Below, piece after piece: positions 11,011 through 28,990 of a DNA stretch of 64,000 nucleotides. Under the pieces are notes generated by a model, which did not search any database, was not told where the DNA came from, and was given only the letters and a program-made list of their open reading frames with translations. The translations under genes and the position numbers were made by a program. This DNA comes from Diphasiastrum complanatum (taxonomy: Eukaryota > Streptophyta > Lycopodiopsida > Lycopodiales > Lycopodiaceae). The first letter of the stretch is position 1. Each line of letters opens with the position of its first letter. Where the stretch lies: positions 2,692,406 through 2,756,405 of the forward strand of contig CM055103.1 in the NCBI GenBank assembly GCA_029204225.1, in the 5' to 3' direction.

Positions 11011-11356
11011 TGACCTCCACACATGCGAATAAAATAAGAGATGAGCATGACCGTTTCACGACCCATTACAATGGTTAATGACAATTGTAGGGCTAATCAA
11101 AATCAATCGACATAATGATTGCATGAGACAATTGTACAATTCGATTACAAGGTTAACTACTTTCATATAGATCTTGTAATCATAATTGCTCTACAATGGG
11201 CCTCTAGCAATCAACTTTGGATGGCATACAACTCTACCTACTTGCTCAATAGGTCCACCATATAGGAGCGAAGGTCCTTAAAGGCACATCCATAGCCATC
11301 ACATTCACATTTAAGCTCCATTGGCTATATTGCAATGTGGCTTGGAAATTCATTAA

Positions 11357-11526
11357 TTTAGATGTATTTCACTTTTAACTTTTGAATGAATTGGAAGTGT
11401 TTTAGCTCTCTTTCAAATTATTGCATATGTCCATTTGTTTCTTTTAGGTGTATTTCACTTTTAGCTTTCAAATGACTTGGAAAATTTTGAGCTCTCTTTC
11501 AAATAGTTGTATTTGTCCATTTGTTC
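11357..11526. repeat. imperfect tandem duplication, about 85-90 bp
   Basis: Two neighbouring units share GGTGTATTTCACTTTTA, AGCTCTCTTTCAAAT and GTCCATTTGTT with scattered differences. No coding content is evident. The following 770 bp up to the microsatellite at 12303 holds nothing recognised. Confidence 0.65.
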
Positions 11527-12298
11527 AAGAGTTAATGGTAAGAGTAAGTTTTTAAAAGAAGATATACCTTAATGTATTATTTCAAAGCAAAGTTAGTCTT
11601 TCTAAACATGAGTCTTATTTGTTTAAAGATAAAATTTCAAAATCTTGAAAAGAAAAATAAGCATTTGGAATGTACATTGCAACTTGCAAATGTAGAGCTA
11701 GGTGGGATTGTAACCCATTATGAGTTGAAAAAAAGTAATTGCAAATTATTCATATTTATAAATCACTAGTAATGTAAGCTAGCTATAAAGTGGGCAACAA
11801 TTTTGGCAATTAGACGATGCCATGATGACACATGTAATAGTTATTTCTAACTACGATAGATCATATTGTTACCTTACAAACTGCACACGTACTATCATTG
11901 TCTAAGATGTATACCTTTACTGTTCTCCAAAATAATTTAGAAGTAAAGATCAACAACATAGAAAACAAGATCACAATACAAAAAAAAGCTACTGTGAATT
12001 AGCTCCCACAACACATACATGTACATGGTAGAGGGAGCTTGAGTGTGGATTTGGCCTATATCTTGACTATATGCATGTCTACTCATGTATCCGGCCAATG
12101 TTTGCTGCCAATATTCGTTGCCTGGACTACATCTACCATATACATAGTTGTGAAGGAATTGCCACTTCCAAACACAACCCCAATAGGCATGTGCCATTTT
12201 GTATGCAATAGTTTGCAACTCTTAATAACGTTAAGTTTAAGCAATTGCATACAATGTTTTTTACAATGGCACATCAATTGCATTGGGAGCCATTGTTC

Positions 12299-12302
<4 letters not shown>

Positions 12303-12386
<84 letters not shown>
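12303..12386. repeat. (GA)42 microsatellite
   Basis: 84 bp of uninterrupted GA dinucleotide. Frames through it (poly Arg-Glu) are artefacts. Confidence 0.98.
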
Positions 12387-12388
<2 letters not shown>

Positions 12389-12790
12389 CCCAACATGGTT
12401 TCCCTTTCAAACTAAGTAACATTTTTTTAACTAGAAAGGAAGGCATGGGAAGCATGCTATGCCTCCTTGCTAATGTGGGTCAACATATAAAGCATTGCAA
12501 AAGATTTGCAATGTATTTGGAGTACATAATTTGGACGCAATGTGGATGGAGGAACCTTATGAATTTTACAAATTCGTATGTTTCCTCCATCTAAGAATAA
12601 TAATGTTATGTCTAGAAACAATAATTTCCAAGGAAACCTACACATTCTTAAAAATCCTCCTTGCTAGATATTATAATAACCTTTAAAATTTCCTTTTGGG
12701 CGGTTTACTCTAGGGAAGGTGCTCACCTTGGGCCTCCCTATAACAAGGCAATTCATCTATATAACTAATTCATCCAGCCCAGCTAAGAAT

Positions 12791-12930
12791 ACCACATAGT
12801 TATAGCTTCTTAGCTTCAAATGGATGGGATGAAGCAAAGTTAAGTGCTGAAGTGCTTGTTACCACATAGTTATAGCTTCTTAGCTTCAAATGGATGGGAT
12901 GAAGCAAAGTTAAATGCTGAAGTGCTTGTT
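12791..12930. repeat. 70-bp tandem duplication upstream of the glucanase gene
   Basis: Two adjacent 70-bp units differ at one position (taagtgctga versus taaatgctga). The near identity indicates a recent slippage or unequal exchange. It lies about 390-530 bp upstream of the glucanase start codon and could duplicate promoter sequence. Confidence 0.93.
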
Positions 12931-12957
12931 CTAAGAAAACATTTGAAAGAGCCCAGA

Positions 12958-12967
12958 CATATATATG
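12958..12967 (+). promoter_or_regulatory. possible TATA box of the glucanase gene
   Basis: CATATATATG lies about 355 bp before the start codon and ahead of the CT-rich leader. It would imply a 5' leader of roughly 320 nt that includes the CT tract. The assignment rests on sequence and position only. Confidence 0.25.
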
Positions 12968-13081
12968 TAGGACCCAGATCACTTACTACAGGTGTTGGAT
13001 TTGTATTGATGCTTGCCCATGGTGCCAGTTTCCATATCGTCCTTCTTAGATACGGGAAATGCACTCGAATGACAACCTCCA

Positions 13082-13114
13082 AATCTCTCTCTCGAATGAC
13101 TACCTCCAAGTCTC

Positions 13115-13157
<43 letters not shown>

Positions 13158-13180
13158 CTCTCTCTCTCTGAGTCTCTCTC
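13082..13180 (+). repeat. CT-rich tract in the glucanase upstream/leader region
   Basis: A 28-bp unit (CGAATGAC.ACCTCCAA.TCTCTCT) occurs twice (from about 13064), followed by interrupted (CT)n. CT-rich stretches near plant transcription starts are common and can bind GAGA-type factors. Here it ends about 140 bp before the ATG. Confidence 0.8.
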
Positions 13181-13321
13181 GTGCTCACACCTGGGTTCTT
13201 CATTACTTCATCGATCACAAAGTTCTCTGGTGCTTGATGATGGCTAGCTCTGTCTCTTGCATCCCTTTCTACTTTATTTCTCTGAAATGTCTAACCCACT
13301 AGGTGCTTATTCTGAAAAACA

Positions 13322-15424
13322 ATGGCATTCTCAAAAGCTGGTGCAACTCTGTGCAATGTGGTATTATCTATATTGATAACAAGCAGCTTCATTGTTCCTT
13401 CTTCAGGTCTGATTCCTCTTATTCCTTGTCCATTATTCAGCAACGCTTGTTTGTTCTTGTCTAGCAGTGCTTGTTATATTCCATATTGCCTGTTTGATCA
13501 TGTGTTTGAAACGATCTGACTGTGGTTGGGTCTGTTTTCTGTTTTTACTGGATGTGTAGCCGGAGCCTTTGTGGGGATGAACTATGGATTAGATGGTGAC
13601 AACCTTCCATCTCCACAGCAGGCTGTGGATTTCATGAAGAAACATGGAATGGCGCAAGTGAGGATCTATGACACAAATGCTGCTATTCTCAATGCTTTGG
13701 CTGGGTCTAATATCCAAGTGATGGTGGGCATCCCCAACGAGGAGATCCTCAGTGTAGGAGAGTCCAACGTCACAGCAGCAAACTGGGTGAAAAAGAACAT
13801 TGCTACGTACTTGCCTAACACTAACATCACAGGCATCGCAGTGGGTAGTGAAGTGTTGAGCGATTACCCATCTCTCGCTTCTGTTTTGCTACCCACTATC
13901 AACTACGTTCATGAAGCTCTCGTTGCTATGAGCCTCGACACGCAGATAAAGATCTCTACTCCCATCGCGGCCTCTCTAATTGAAGATTCTTTTCCTCCGT
14001 CTCAAGCGTCTTTCAATCAAACCTATGCCAGAACTGTTATAGAGCCCTTGCTAGATTTTCTTTCCCAGACAGGTTCATATCTGCTGATAAATATCTATCC
14101 TTTGGATATCTACCAGCAGAACCAGAAGGTGATGTCTATAGACTATGCTCTCTTCCGGCCTAACTCAGGCATAATGGATTCCAACACCAATCTTCTCTAC
14201 ACTAATGTGTTTGATGCCATGATCGATGCTGCATTCAGTGCAATGGCTGAGCTCAATCACACAGATTTTTCTGTAGTAGTGAGTGAAACAGGTTGGCCAT
14301 CGCGGGGAGATACGGACGAGGTAGGAGTATCGGTCGACAATGCTGCCACTTACGCAAACAATCTGGTGAAGCACATACTGAACAACACAGGAACTCCTAG
14401 GAGGCCAGGCATCGCGATCAACACATACATTTATGAGCTTTTCAATGAGGACCGGAGGCAGGGAGCGACCTCGGAGAAAAACTATGGCATTTACTATCCT
14501 GATCAGACGCCAGTCTACTCTCTGGACACCACGGGCGCAGGCATGATCAGCGTGACAGGTCCTGCAAACAGGACATGGTGCGTGGCAAAGCAAGGTGTCA
14601 GCTCGAGCAGCTTGCAGGCGGCCATGGATTTTGCATGTGGAGAAGGAAGTGCAGATTGCAGTCAGATTCAACCAGGTCAAACATGCTTCAATCCAGATAG
14701 TGTTCCTGCCCATGCTTCTTATGCTTTCAACAGCTACTATCAAAGGAATTCCATGGCTTCAGGTTCCTGTGACTTCGCAGGTGTGGCCACTGTAACCACC
14801 ATCGATCCAAGTAAGTTAGAATCTCTCCCTTCCCTTCCCAATAAACTGGCGAGAGTCTTTAGTCATTGTTCCATGTCTATAATTATCTAGCTCCATTGCT
14901 AACCGTTAATTGTAGAGTGAGTTTCTGGCTATGCTTTCTAAGATATAATTATAATTTTTAAAGACTGTTCATTTTCTCTAATGCAGGTCTGGGCCAGTGC
15001 ATTTATCCCTCAGGGTAAGTTTCTGTTTGCATGTATGTGAATCAATGTTTTCGATATCCACAATGATAGAGAAATTTTGGCATTCAGAATTTTTTTTACC
15101 CTTTATTTGAAGTTGCTATAATTAACAAGTTATTTGGAATTCCTATAATTAACAGGAACTGAAAGCTTCTTATTCTGCCTGCCTTAACAAATGCTTAGCT
15201 ACAGAGTGTGGTTTTTTGCATATGGCTCCTTTACAGTTTACGAGCTGAAGACACTAAGTAGCTTGGTGTTGCTGTACTGCAGTTCTCAAGGGAACCAAAG
15301 CATTTCTATTGGCAATCTGAAGAGTAGTGGGGCTGGATCAACTTATTGCCAGAGCTTGATCCTTCTTGGTCCAATCATCATGCTTGTATCAACTTTAAGA
15401 TTGGATCTTGTTGTGCAATTATAA
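13322..15424 (+). CDS. GPI-anchored glucan endo-1,3-beta-glucosidase (GH17 + X8/CBM43)
   Basis: Four exons: 13322-13406, 13560-14810, 14987-15014 and 15283-15424. All introns are GT-AG and the phases agree, giving 501 residues. Residues 1-28 form a secretion signal. GH17 starts at GMNYG (about 35). The expected catalytic acids are Glu126 in AVGSEV (most family members have GNE) and Glu271 in VSETGWPS. An X8/CBM43 glucan-binding domain begins at TWCVA (about 367), with its cysteines, and ends in CIYPSG. The C-terminus is a Ser/Gly-rich linker plus a hydrophobic tail (SLILLGPIIMLVSTL), typical of a GPI signal. The enzyme should hydrolyse 1,3-beta-glucan (callose) at the plasma membrane or wall, for example at plasmodesmata. 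Exon 3 is only 28 nt. The exact physiological role cannot be read from sequence. Confidence 0.93.
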
Positions 15425-19360
<3,936 letters not shown>

Positions 19361-19478
19361 CGTAATTGTCGTTCGGCTGATTTTTTTTACGTCTCTCCCT
19401 CTCTCTCTCTCTTATGTCCTCTCTCTCCTCTCCTGTGCTCTCTCTCTCTCTCTCCTTCCTGCACTCTCTCTCCTCTCC

Positions 19479-19621
<143 letters not shown>

Positions 19622-19929
19622 GTGCTCTCTCTCCCTCTCTCACCCTCTCCTATGCTCTCTTTCTCTCTCTGCGCTCTTCCTCCCTCTCTCTTTCTCTCTC
19701 CTGTGCTCTCTCTTTCCCTCTCCCATGCTCTCTCTCCTGTGCTCTATCTCTCTCTGCCCTGCTCTCTGCCTACCCCACTCTCTCTCTATTGCGTTCACAC
19801 TCTTTCTCTCCCTACCCCCTCTCTCTCTACTACGTTCAAGCTCTTTCTCTCTCTACTGCGTTCACGCTCTCTCTCATTTAGATTAAAAGACCGCGTTCAC
19901 GCTCTCCTCTAACATGAGTAAAAAAAGAT

Positions 19930-19962
19930 GGGCCCTATATTATGCAGAATAATATAGGGCCC
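19930..19962. other. perfect hairpin, 14-bp arms
   Basis: GGGCCCTATATTAT and its exact reverse complement flank a 5-nt loop (gcaga). It lies just inside the right end of the inverted-repeat unit. It could be a subterminal hairpin of a DNA transposon. There is no evidence that it is transcribed. Confidence 0.85.
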
Positions 19963-19997
19963 AAAAAGGCCCAAAAATCAGCCGAACGACAATTACG

Positions 19998-22782
<2,785 letters not shown>

Positions 22783-22923
22783 CTCCGGTCGAGATTTGAA
22801 ATGACTGCTCCGGTCAAGATTTGAAGGAAGGCTCCGGTCGAGATCTGAAGGAAGGCTCCGGTCGAGATCTGACAGAACTGCTTCGGTCGAGATTTGATAG
22901 GAGCACTTCGGTTGAGATTTTGA
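22783..22923. repeat. 24-25-bp tandem array, six units
   Basis: Units start at 22783, 22808, 22832, 22856, 22881 and 22906, with consensus CTCCGGTCGAGATTTGAAGG plus 4-5 bp. Two adjacent units are identical or nearly so. No protein domain is formed on either strand. Confidence 0.9.
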
Positions 22924-23297
22924 GAAAATTTCATGATGCATAAATGGATCTGTTTGATGCAAGTGAAGAACTCCAAAGAAAATAGGACTGTAGCTTAGAG
23001 TAGAAGTTCTTATGAAAGAGGTGTATCTCCAGGAATGTTAGTTACCCTGAGATACTAGTGAGACAGAGGTGAGGTGGCCGAAGTGTGAGAATGATTTCCT
23101 AAGGTGTAGCCTATTAGTTGTTGATCTAGAACATCCATGACCCATGAGTATGAACAGAAGGAGAGAAAAAAAAAATGCATAGAATGTACATAAATAATGA
23201 TATGAAGTATAAACAAGGAATGAGATGAACAATAGGCATGACAGACGAGATGTACAAGGAAAGGAATAAAATAACATGAAAATAACATTTTTTGTTA

Positions 23298-23666
23298 TCA
23301 ATAGAAAAGATCCTGAATTGGATCAACAAAGAACAACTCTTCGTAGTACCGCTGTAGACGACCACCATTTACGACATTGTCTAGGAGTGTCCCATCAAGT
23401 GTTTGTAACTGGACTGCACCATTAGGAAATATTTTGTTAATAACGTATGGCCACTCACTTCTGAACTTCAATTTGTCAGGGTGCTTTTTTTATGTATAAA
23501 GAAGTACCTGGTCACCTAAGTGTAGATCTTTATTGCGCAGGTGACGATCATGCCAAGCTTTTTGATGTCGTTTGTTAACTAGTTGTGCGTGATAAGATAT
23601 TAGTCTTGTCTCGCATAACTGGGCTAACGTGAAGAGCATGGTTTTGACTGAATGGATGAACCTTGC
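23298..23666 (-). pseudogene. Ty3/gypsy integrase C-terminal fragment
   Basis: The minus strand encodes about 120 residues typical of the gypsy integrase tail: NKRHQKAWHDRHLR, then LGDQVLLYT, then SEWPYVINKIFPNGAVQLQ and DGTLLDNVVNGGRLQRYYEE. One in-frame TAA interrupts it after LLYT. The core DDE region is not found to the right, so the element is truncated or too decayed. It probably belonged to an Athila/Tat- or CRM-like lineage; the lineage is inferred. Confidence 0.75.
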
Positions 23667-24640
23667 CCTTGCTTTCGTCTAAGTGCATCCTTCGCCTAGG
23701 TACTACAGTTAATGAAATTTTTTTGGGGTTTCAACCTATTTCCAATCTAATTTTGGTGTTCTGAATCCATCTGTCAGGTCGGTGAAGATTCTCAAAGTAA
23801 CATGTGTCTAAACTCTCGTCTAGTTTCAAAATAGGTATTGGTCGTGCAAACAAACCTTCGCCCAGCCCAATATAGGTAGATCTGAACTAGATGTATCATC
23901 TAGCAAGTCGATGAAGGTTCGTATAACTGTTTGCTCAAGATTTGACTAAAAAACCGATTTATTTTAGTCATTTTCCATCAAAAATTAATTTTAATTTTAC
24001 GTAAAAAAGGTGATCATGACAATCATCACTTTCAAGGATGAGTGAGAATAATTTTTTTAATTCCTTGGTCATGTGAGATACTATCACATGTTTATAAATA
24101 CTATGTTATGCTAGCTATACCTCTTAGCCAAATGCTGAACATAGACAACATGCCTACTATCACTACAGATAGTAGATAGTAGTTAAGATGATGCTCAAAA
24201 CATGCAAACACAAGGCAAAGACATTTCAAATGAAAATGTTGAATCATCTTTTGTGGGTGAAGAAGTTGATAAGAAGAAAAATATAAAAAGTTATTAGAAG
24301 TTTGTACTCGATCCCAGATGTCAAAGGCTTACTAAAACCATTAACAAGCCTGTCCTCAGTCTTGAGATATTGGACCTATCTATTTCAAATTTTAGTTTGT
24401 CAAAAGATTTTAGGCCAAAAAGGCTGAGTTAACTTCCTTATTACATGTAGGAAATTCACCTAACTTTACAAAGGAAGTCACTTTTGCTATGTATTCCAAG
24501 CTCCCATAGTGAGAAGATAGATTATTCTTGGAGCTCATTGGCAATCTCGAGTTTGCTTGTACATTGATTTCTATTGATTCAAACGAAACCAAGACTTTGT
24601 GTACTTCAAAAACTGTTCACAGGCTGTACAACAGGCTGCT
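23667..24640. other. no recognisable gene
   Basis: Possibly a continuation of the decayed gypsy integrase at its left edge (a RRRMHLDES-like stretch near 23690). The rest is unassigned. Confidence 0.4.
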
Positions 24641-24831
24641 CTTCACACATGCCAACTCAGATTTATGTTTATGTTCAATGATTTGATTGTCAATGCTTGT
24701 TGTTTGTCAAATTGCCAATCTAGATCAATATTTTGATGACTAGTTTTTGATAGATTGTTAAGCAAGTACATAATCACTCTTGTGGATATTTGAAGATCTA
24801 TTTATGGTCTAAAAAGTTTTGTACTTTCACA
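24641..24831 (+). repeat. 3' end of a copia 5' LTR (left limit unknown)
   Basis: Sequence ending CTTTCACA directly precedes a perfect initiator-Met primer site, so 24831 is the right end of a plus-strand 5' LTR. Its left limit and partner LTR were not found. Confidence 0.55.
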
Positions 24832-24845
24832 TGGTATCAGAGCCA
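24832..24845 (+). other. primer-binding site, initiator tRNA-Met
   Basis: TGGTATCAGAGCCA matches the plant initiator tRNA-Met complement over 14 bases. It directly follows an LTR-like CA end and starts a plus-strand copia element whose gag lies at 28991, beyond a nested insertion. Confidence 0.85.
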
Positions 24846-24995
24846 AGTACAAGGGCTTTAATCATTGACCAAATCTAATCCATTTTCAGCAAGTATTGGT
24901 GCTAAAAACTAGTCTTGTGAGGGAATGCTAGAAGCTAAGTTTTGGTGAGGGGATTTGATTCCAAACTTGCTAGGGATCAAAATCCGTACTGTTCT

Positions 24996-25818
24996 TGTTG
25001 ATTTCACACGTGTGGATTGTCCACAACATGTACTTGTGATCTCCTAAGGTGTGTAGATGCACCAAGATCAAGACTAGATTGAGATTCAAGATCAATCTTG
25101 GATCCTATGGCAAAAACACACTACTACATGCATTCAATCACTTCCAACTCTCACTCACACATATGGGAAGTGTTCCAAAAGTAATCTAAGTAGAAACAAG
25201 CTGCTCTCGTTGGGTAGAGAGAGAAAATCATCAATAGCTCTCGAGTAGAGAGAGAAAGCTAGAAAATCACTTACACTCAAAATCCACTCAATCTCAAAAT
25301 CAATTAGATCCAAATGAGGAGTACAATGATACTAGTAGATCCACGAGCTACCACTATGCTTAACTATGATTGGACCACACTTTGCCACCTCTTAATCCTA
25401 TTGGACCATTGATCCATGCACCTCTAAATTCTATTGGACCATTTTCAAGCAAACCTCAAATTCTATTGGACCACTCATGGTTCCACCTCTAAATCCTATT
25501 GGACCTCTTAAACTTCATCAAACAAAAGCATTACAATTTTCTACACTCTAATTGGCACAAGTTTGGCCTCCTACTCTATTTTGGCTCAATAGTGGCATTA
25601 CAAGTGGAAACGGATAATTTGCCATCTATGCCAAATTTGACCCTATCAACATCCTACACCTAAATGCTTGACTATGAAATTCTATGAGACCCCTATATCA
25701 AACATTTTTATTTACTTTACAATTCTCCACACGTGGGAACATCCTCCACACATGTGAGATTCACTTACAAACTTCTATCATAAAAAATACCAAGCTAGAT
25801 TTTTGCCAATTTCTCACA
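24996..25818 (-). repeat. 3' LTR of the nested copia
   Basis: 823 bp, from TGTTGATTTCACACGTGTGG to AATTTCTCACA. It contains CACACGTGTG at 25005-25014, CCACACGTGG at 25727-25736 and a CCACACATGTGAG word next to it. The pairing of the last two mirrors the end of the other copia's LTR. Confidence 0.95.
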
Positions 25819-25830
25819 CTCCTCAAAAAA
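25819..25830 (-). other. polypurine-like tract of the nested copia
   Basis: The minus strand reads TTTTTTGAGGAG against the 3' LTR. GAGGAG is shared with the tract of the 4.6-kb copia element. Confidence 0.55.
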
Positions 25831-25941
25831 TAGCTTGGAAAGGTACTAGATCACTTGAGAAGTTTGTAAATCTTTTTGAGTGGATCCTTTGGTATTCATA
25901 AGAAGTGAAAATTGGCCAAGAGATCCATCATAGTAGCACCC

Positions 25942-26941
25942 TCACCATATCCATGATAAGGTGTGCTTGAAGCCACACATTTGTGAAGATGCTCCACTAT
26001 CAATATACCACGAGTCATCCTTGTTGAAGGTGGGAGAGGAGAAGCTTGATGCCATAAGAGAGCCTTCTCCATCACTTGCAATATAGTCTTCTTTCTCATT
26101 GGTGATGTTGGCTTGATTGAGTTGATTCTTCTTCTTGAAGCAATTGGTGGCATGATGGCCTTTCTTGCCACAATAAAAGCACTTGAACTTCTTCTTCTTG
26201 AGATTTGAATCAGAAGCATGAGAGGTATCCTCCTCCTCTCCATCTTGGTCTTTAGCTTTGTCATTAGAGGAGTGATGATGTTGCTTCTTACTCCTCTCTT
26301 TGTGCTTGGAAAATAGAACTTTGCCATCATCATGATTGAGTGATAGCTTGTCCATCCTCAAGTTTGTACTCTTGTCTTGATTCTTCAGAAATAAGCACAC
26401 TTTGAAGGGCCTCCAAACTTGGTAGCTCCTCCTTTATGGCATAGGATTGGACAAGGTTGTCATATTCATCTCTCAAGCCATTAAGAATTACTTGGACTAG
26501 CTCACTTTGATTGATTGAGTCACCAATACATGCAAGCTCCCTATGAATATCCTTGACTCTCAAAACATAATTACATGCACTCTCATCACTCTTTTGACTA
26601 CTTTGGAAGATTTGATTTCTAAGAGTGAGGAGTCTAGAGGTGTTCTTAGCCTCATAGATGGACTTGAGACAATCCCAAGCTTCCTTGGATGTAGAACAAT
26701 CACCAATCTCCCTCAATATCTCATTAGAGACATTCATCGTAATGTAGTGGAGAGCCATCCTAGCTCTCTTCTTGTATTTTTGTACTTCTTGAAGGACTTG
26801 AGGCTCCTCCTCAGTCCTAAGTACAATGTCCATCACATCTTGGAGTATCAAAATGGACTCCATCCTCAACTTCCATATTGAATAATTGGAAGTAGACAAT
26901 CTCTCACTTGGTTGCAACAAGTATGAACTCATTGAAGTCAT
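25942..26941 (-). pseudogene. copia gag with truncated protease start
   Basis: The start at 26941 gives MTSMSSYLLQPSERLSTSNY, matching the related gag starts. A UBN2/retrotran_gag-type body follows to about 26370 (VILNGLRDEYDNLVQSYAIKEE). A one-base shift after EYKL moves the frame. The second frame holds the zinc knuckle CFYCGKKGHHATNC and ends in protease DDSWYIDSGASSQM, after which the pol sequence is deleted. A gag-only structure could be packaged by proteins from a relative. That is inferred. Confidence 0.85.
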
Positions 26942-27688
26942 GTAAAGTGGATATAAATAAAAGTGATGAACAAAAATTTTTGCTTCTCTCTCACTATAGG
27001 ATCCAATAATGGTGTGCTACCATCTCCTATGCAAGATCTTGCAACAAACTGTGAGATGATTCTCACTAGCTATCTCAATCTCTCCAAAACTAGATCTACT
27101 TCACATCAAATGATGGAGTATGGGCAAAGTTAGGATCAAACACTCTTAGCACGTGTGAAATACACTAAGAAACCAAATTTGACTCAAATACAATGATATT
27201 GCATGAAACAAAATGGCTAATGTCTCAAAACAGTGCCTAGATCACATATAGATGAGATTGGTAAGCATTCAACTGTGATTTTGGATCAAACAAGCAATCT
27301 CTTGACCAAACCAAATGTGTCCACCCAGGTCTAGGTGCCCTACCTAACCCTCTTCAAAAGCTTATAACTTTTGATTGGCTCAACCAAATGGAATGAAACT
27401 GATTGCATCAGAAACTAGACAAAAATAGCTTCAAAACAAGCTATCTAGCAAGATTTTTGGATCAAACATGAAAGAGAACTCCCAAACTGAAATTGGATGT
27501 TCCTCACACGTGTCTGAGCACCTGATTCCGTACAGTACCAGGTCAGACCCAATCAATGCCCTATTGATCTCTTTTGATCCAAAATTGGACAAGATAGCTA
27601 GGAAAATGGATCTTGACAATTTCTAGCTCAAGATTGATGAATAGTTTTCACTCAAGTGGATCAAAATGCATGGTAACCTTAGGTAGGA

Positions 27689-27698
27689 TCTGATACCA
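27689..27698 (-). other. primer-binding site of the nested copia
   Basis: The minus strand TGGTATCAGA directly abuts the 5' LTR. Bases beyond the tenth deviate (TCC instead of GCC). Confidence 0.8.
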
Positions 27699-28521
27699 TG
27701 TTGATTTCACACGTGTGGATTGTCCACAGCATGTACTTGTGATCTCCTAAGGTGTGTAGATGCACCAAGATCAAGACTAGATTGAGATTCAAGATCAATC
27801 TTGGATCCTATGGCAAAAACACACTACTACATGCATTCAATCACTTCCAACTCTCACTCACACATATGGGAAGTGTTCCAAAAGTAATCTAAGTAAAAAC
27901 AAGCTACTCTCGTCGGGTAGAGAGAGAAAATCATCAATAGCTCTCGAGTAGAGAGAGAAAGCTTGAAAATCACTTACACTCAAAATCCACTCAATCTCAA
28001 AATCAATTAGATCCAAATGAGGAGTACAATGATACTAGTAGATCCACGAGCTACCACTATGCTTAACTATGATTGGACCACACTTTGCCACCTCTTAATC
28101 CTATTGGACCATTGATCCATGCACCTCTAAATTCTATTGGACCATTTTTAAACAAACCTCAAATTCTATTGGACCACTCATGGTTCCACCTCTAAATCCT
28201 ATTGGACCTCTTAAACTTCATCAAACAAAAACATTACAGTTGTCTACACTCTAATTGGCACAAGTTTGGCCTCCTACTCTATTTTGGCTCAATAGTGGCA
28301 TTACAAGTGGAAATGGATAATTTGCCATCTATGCCAAATTTGACCCTATCAACATCCTACACCTAAATGCTTGACTATGAAATTTTATGAGACCCCTATA
28401 TCAAACATTTTTATTTACTTTACAATTCTCCACACGTGGGAACATCCTCCACACATGTGAGATTCACTTACAAACTTCTATCATAAAAAATACCAAGCTA
28501 GATTTTTGCCAATTTCTCACA
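27699..28521 (-). repeat. 5' LTR of the nested copia
   Basis: 823 bp, same ends as the left copy and about 98.5% identical. It carries the same CACACGTGTGG word near its start. Confidence 0.95.
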
Positions 28522-28990
28522 ATTCACATGTATAGGCATCTCTAAACATGCATTTAATGCTTCATATTCATTTTATCCAAAGAAATTCAATTTGTGAGAT
28601 CTTGATGTAATTTTTGGTGGAAATCCTAGAATAAGCTGCCAAGATTGAGTGCCATTAGTTAGATTTGAATTTGATTCATGAGATTTAATTAATCTAAGCT
28701 AAAATAAAGTCCTTTTAAAGTGATATACAGGTCTTGAAAGTACATCAAGAAGAGTTAGGGAGATTAAGTCATTTTTTTGTCCAAAAATAGCCAAGATTGG
28801 CAAGATTTGATTGTAAGTAGATTTCACATCATCTTTTCATTCCAACTTTGTGAGAGAGTGATAGAACTGAGATTATAAGTCCATTTGTTGGATTAGAAAT
28901 CTAATTTGAGTGAGACACTACAAGAGAGAGACCTTTGTGAGTTTTTAAGTCAATCAAATCTATTTCTTGTTTGTAGAAATCACTAGTAAG

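Larger units (their letters stand above)
24996..28521 (-). mobile_element. non-autonomous, gag-only copia element nested in a copia leader
   Basis: Two 823-bp LTRs (24996-25818 and 27699-28521) differ at about 12 positions by eye (about 98.5% identical). Between them are only 1880 bp: primer site, leader, gag and the first residues of protease, then the polypurine tract. All of integrase, reverse transcriptase and RNase H is absent. It lies in opposite orientation between the primer site and gag of another copia. The flanking 5-mers are GTTCT and ATTCA, which do not form a clean target duplication. Confidence 0.93.

Noticed and set aside
12283-12594. Frames of repeated Arg-Glu or Leu-Ser across GA/CT tracts (also at 13059, 15783, 19353, 19414, 20617, 36111, 43221, 57616)
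   Set aside because: They are direct products of dinucleotide repeats, with no support outside the repeat.
14165-14743. 192-residue frame antisense to the glucanase exon
   Set aside because: It lies wholly within a well-supported coding exon on the other strand and shows no domain.
22783-22923. CRISPR-like array
   Set aside because: Units are contiguous with no unique spacers, and the genome is a plant's; it is an ordinary tandem repeat.
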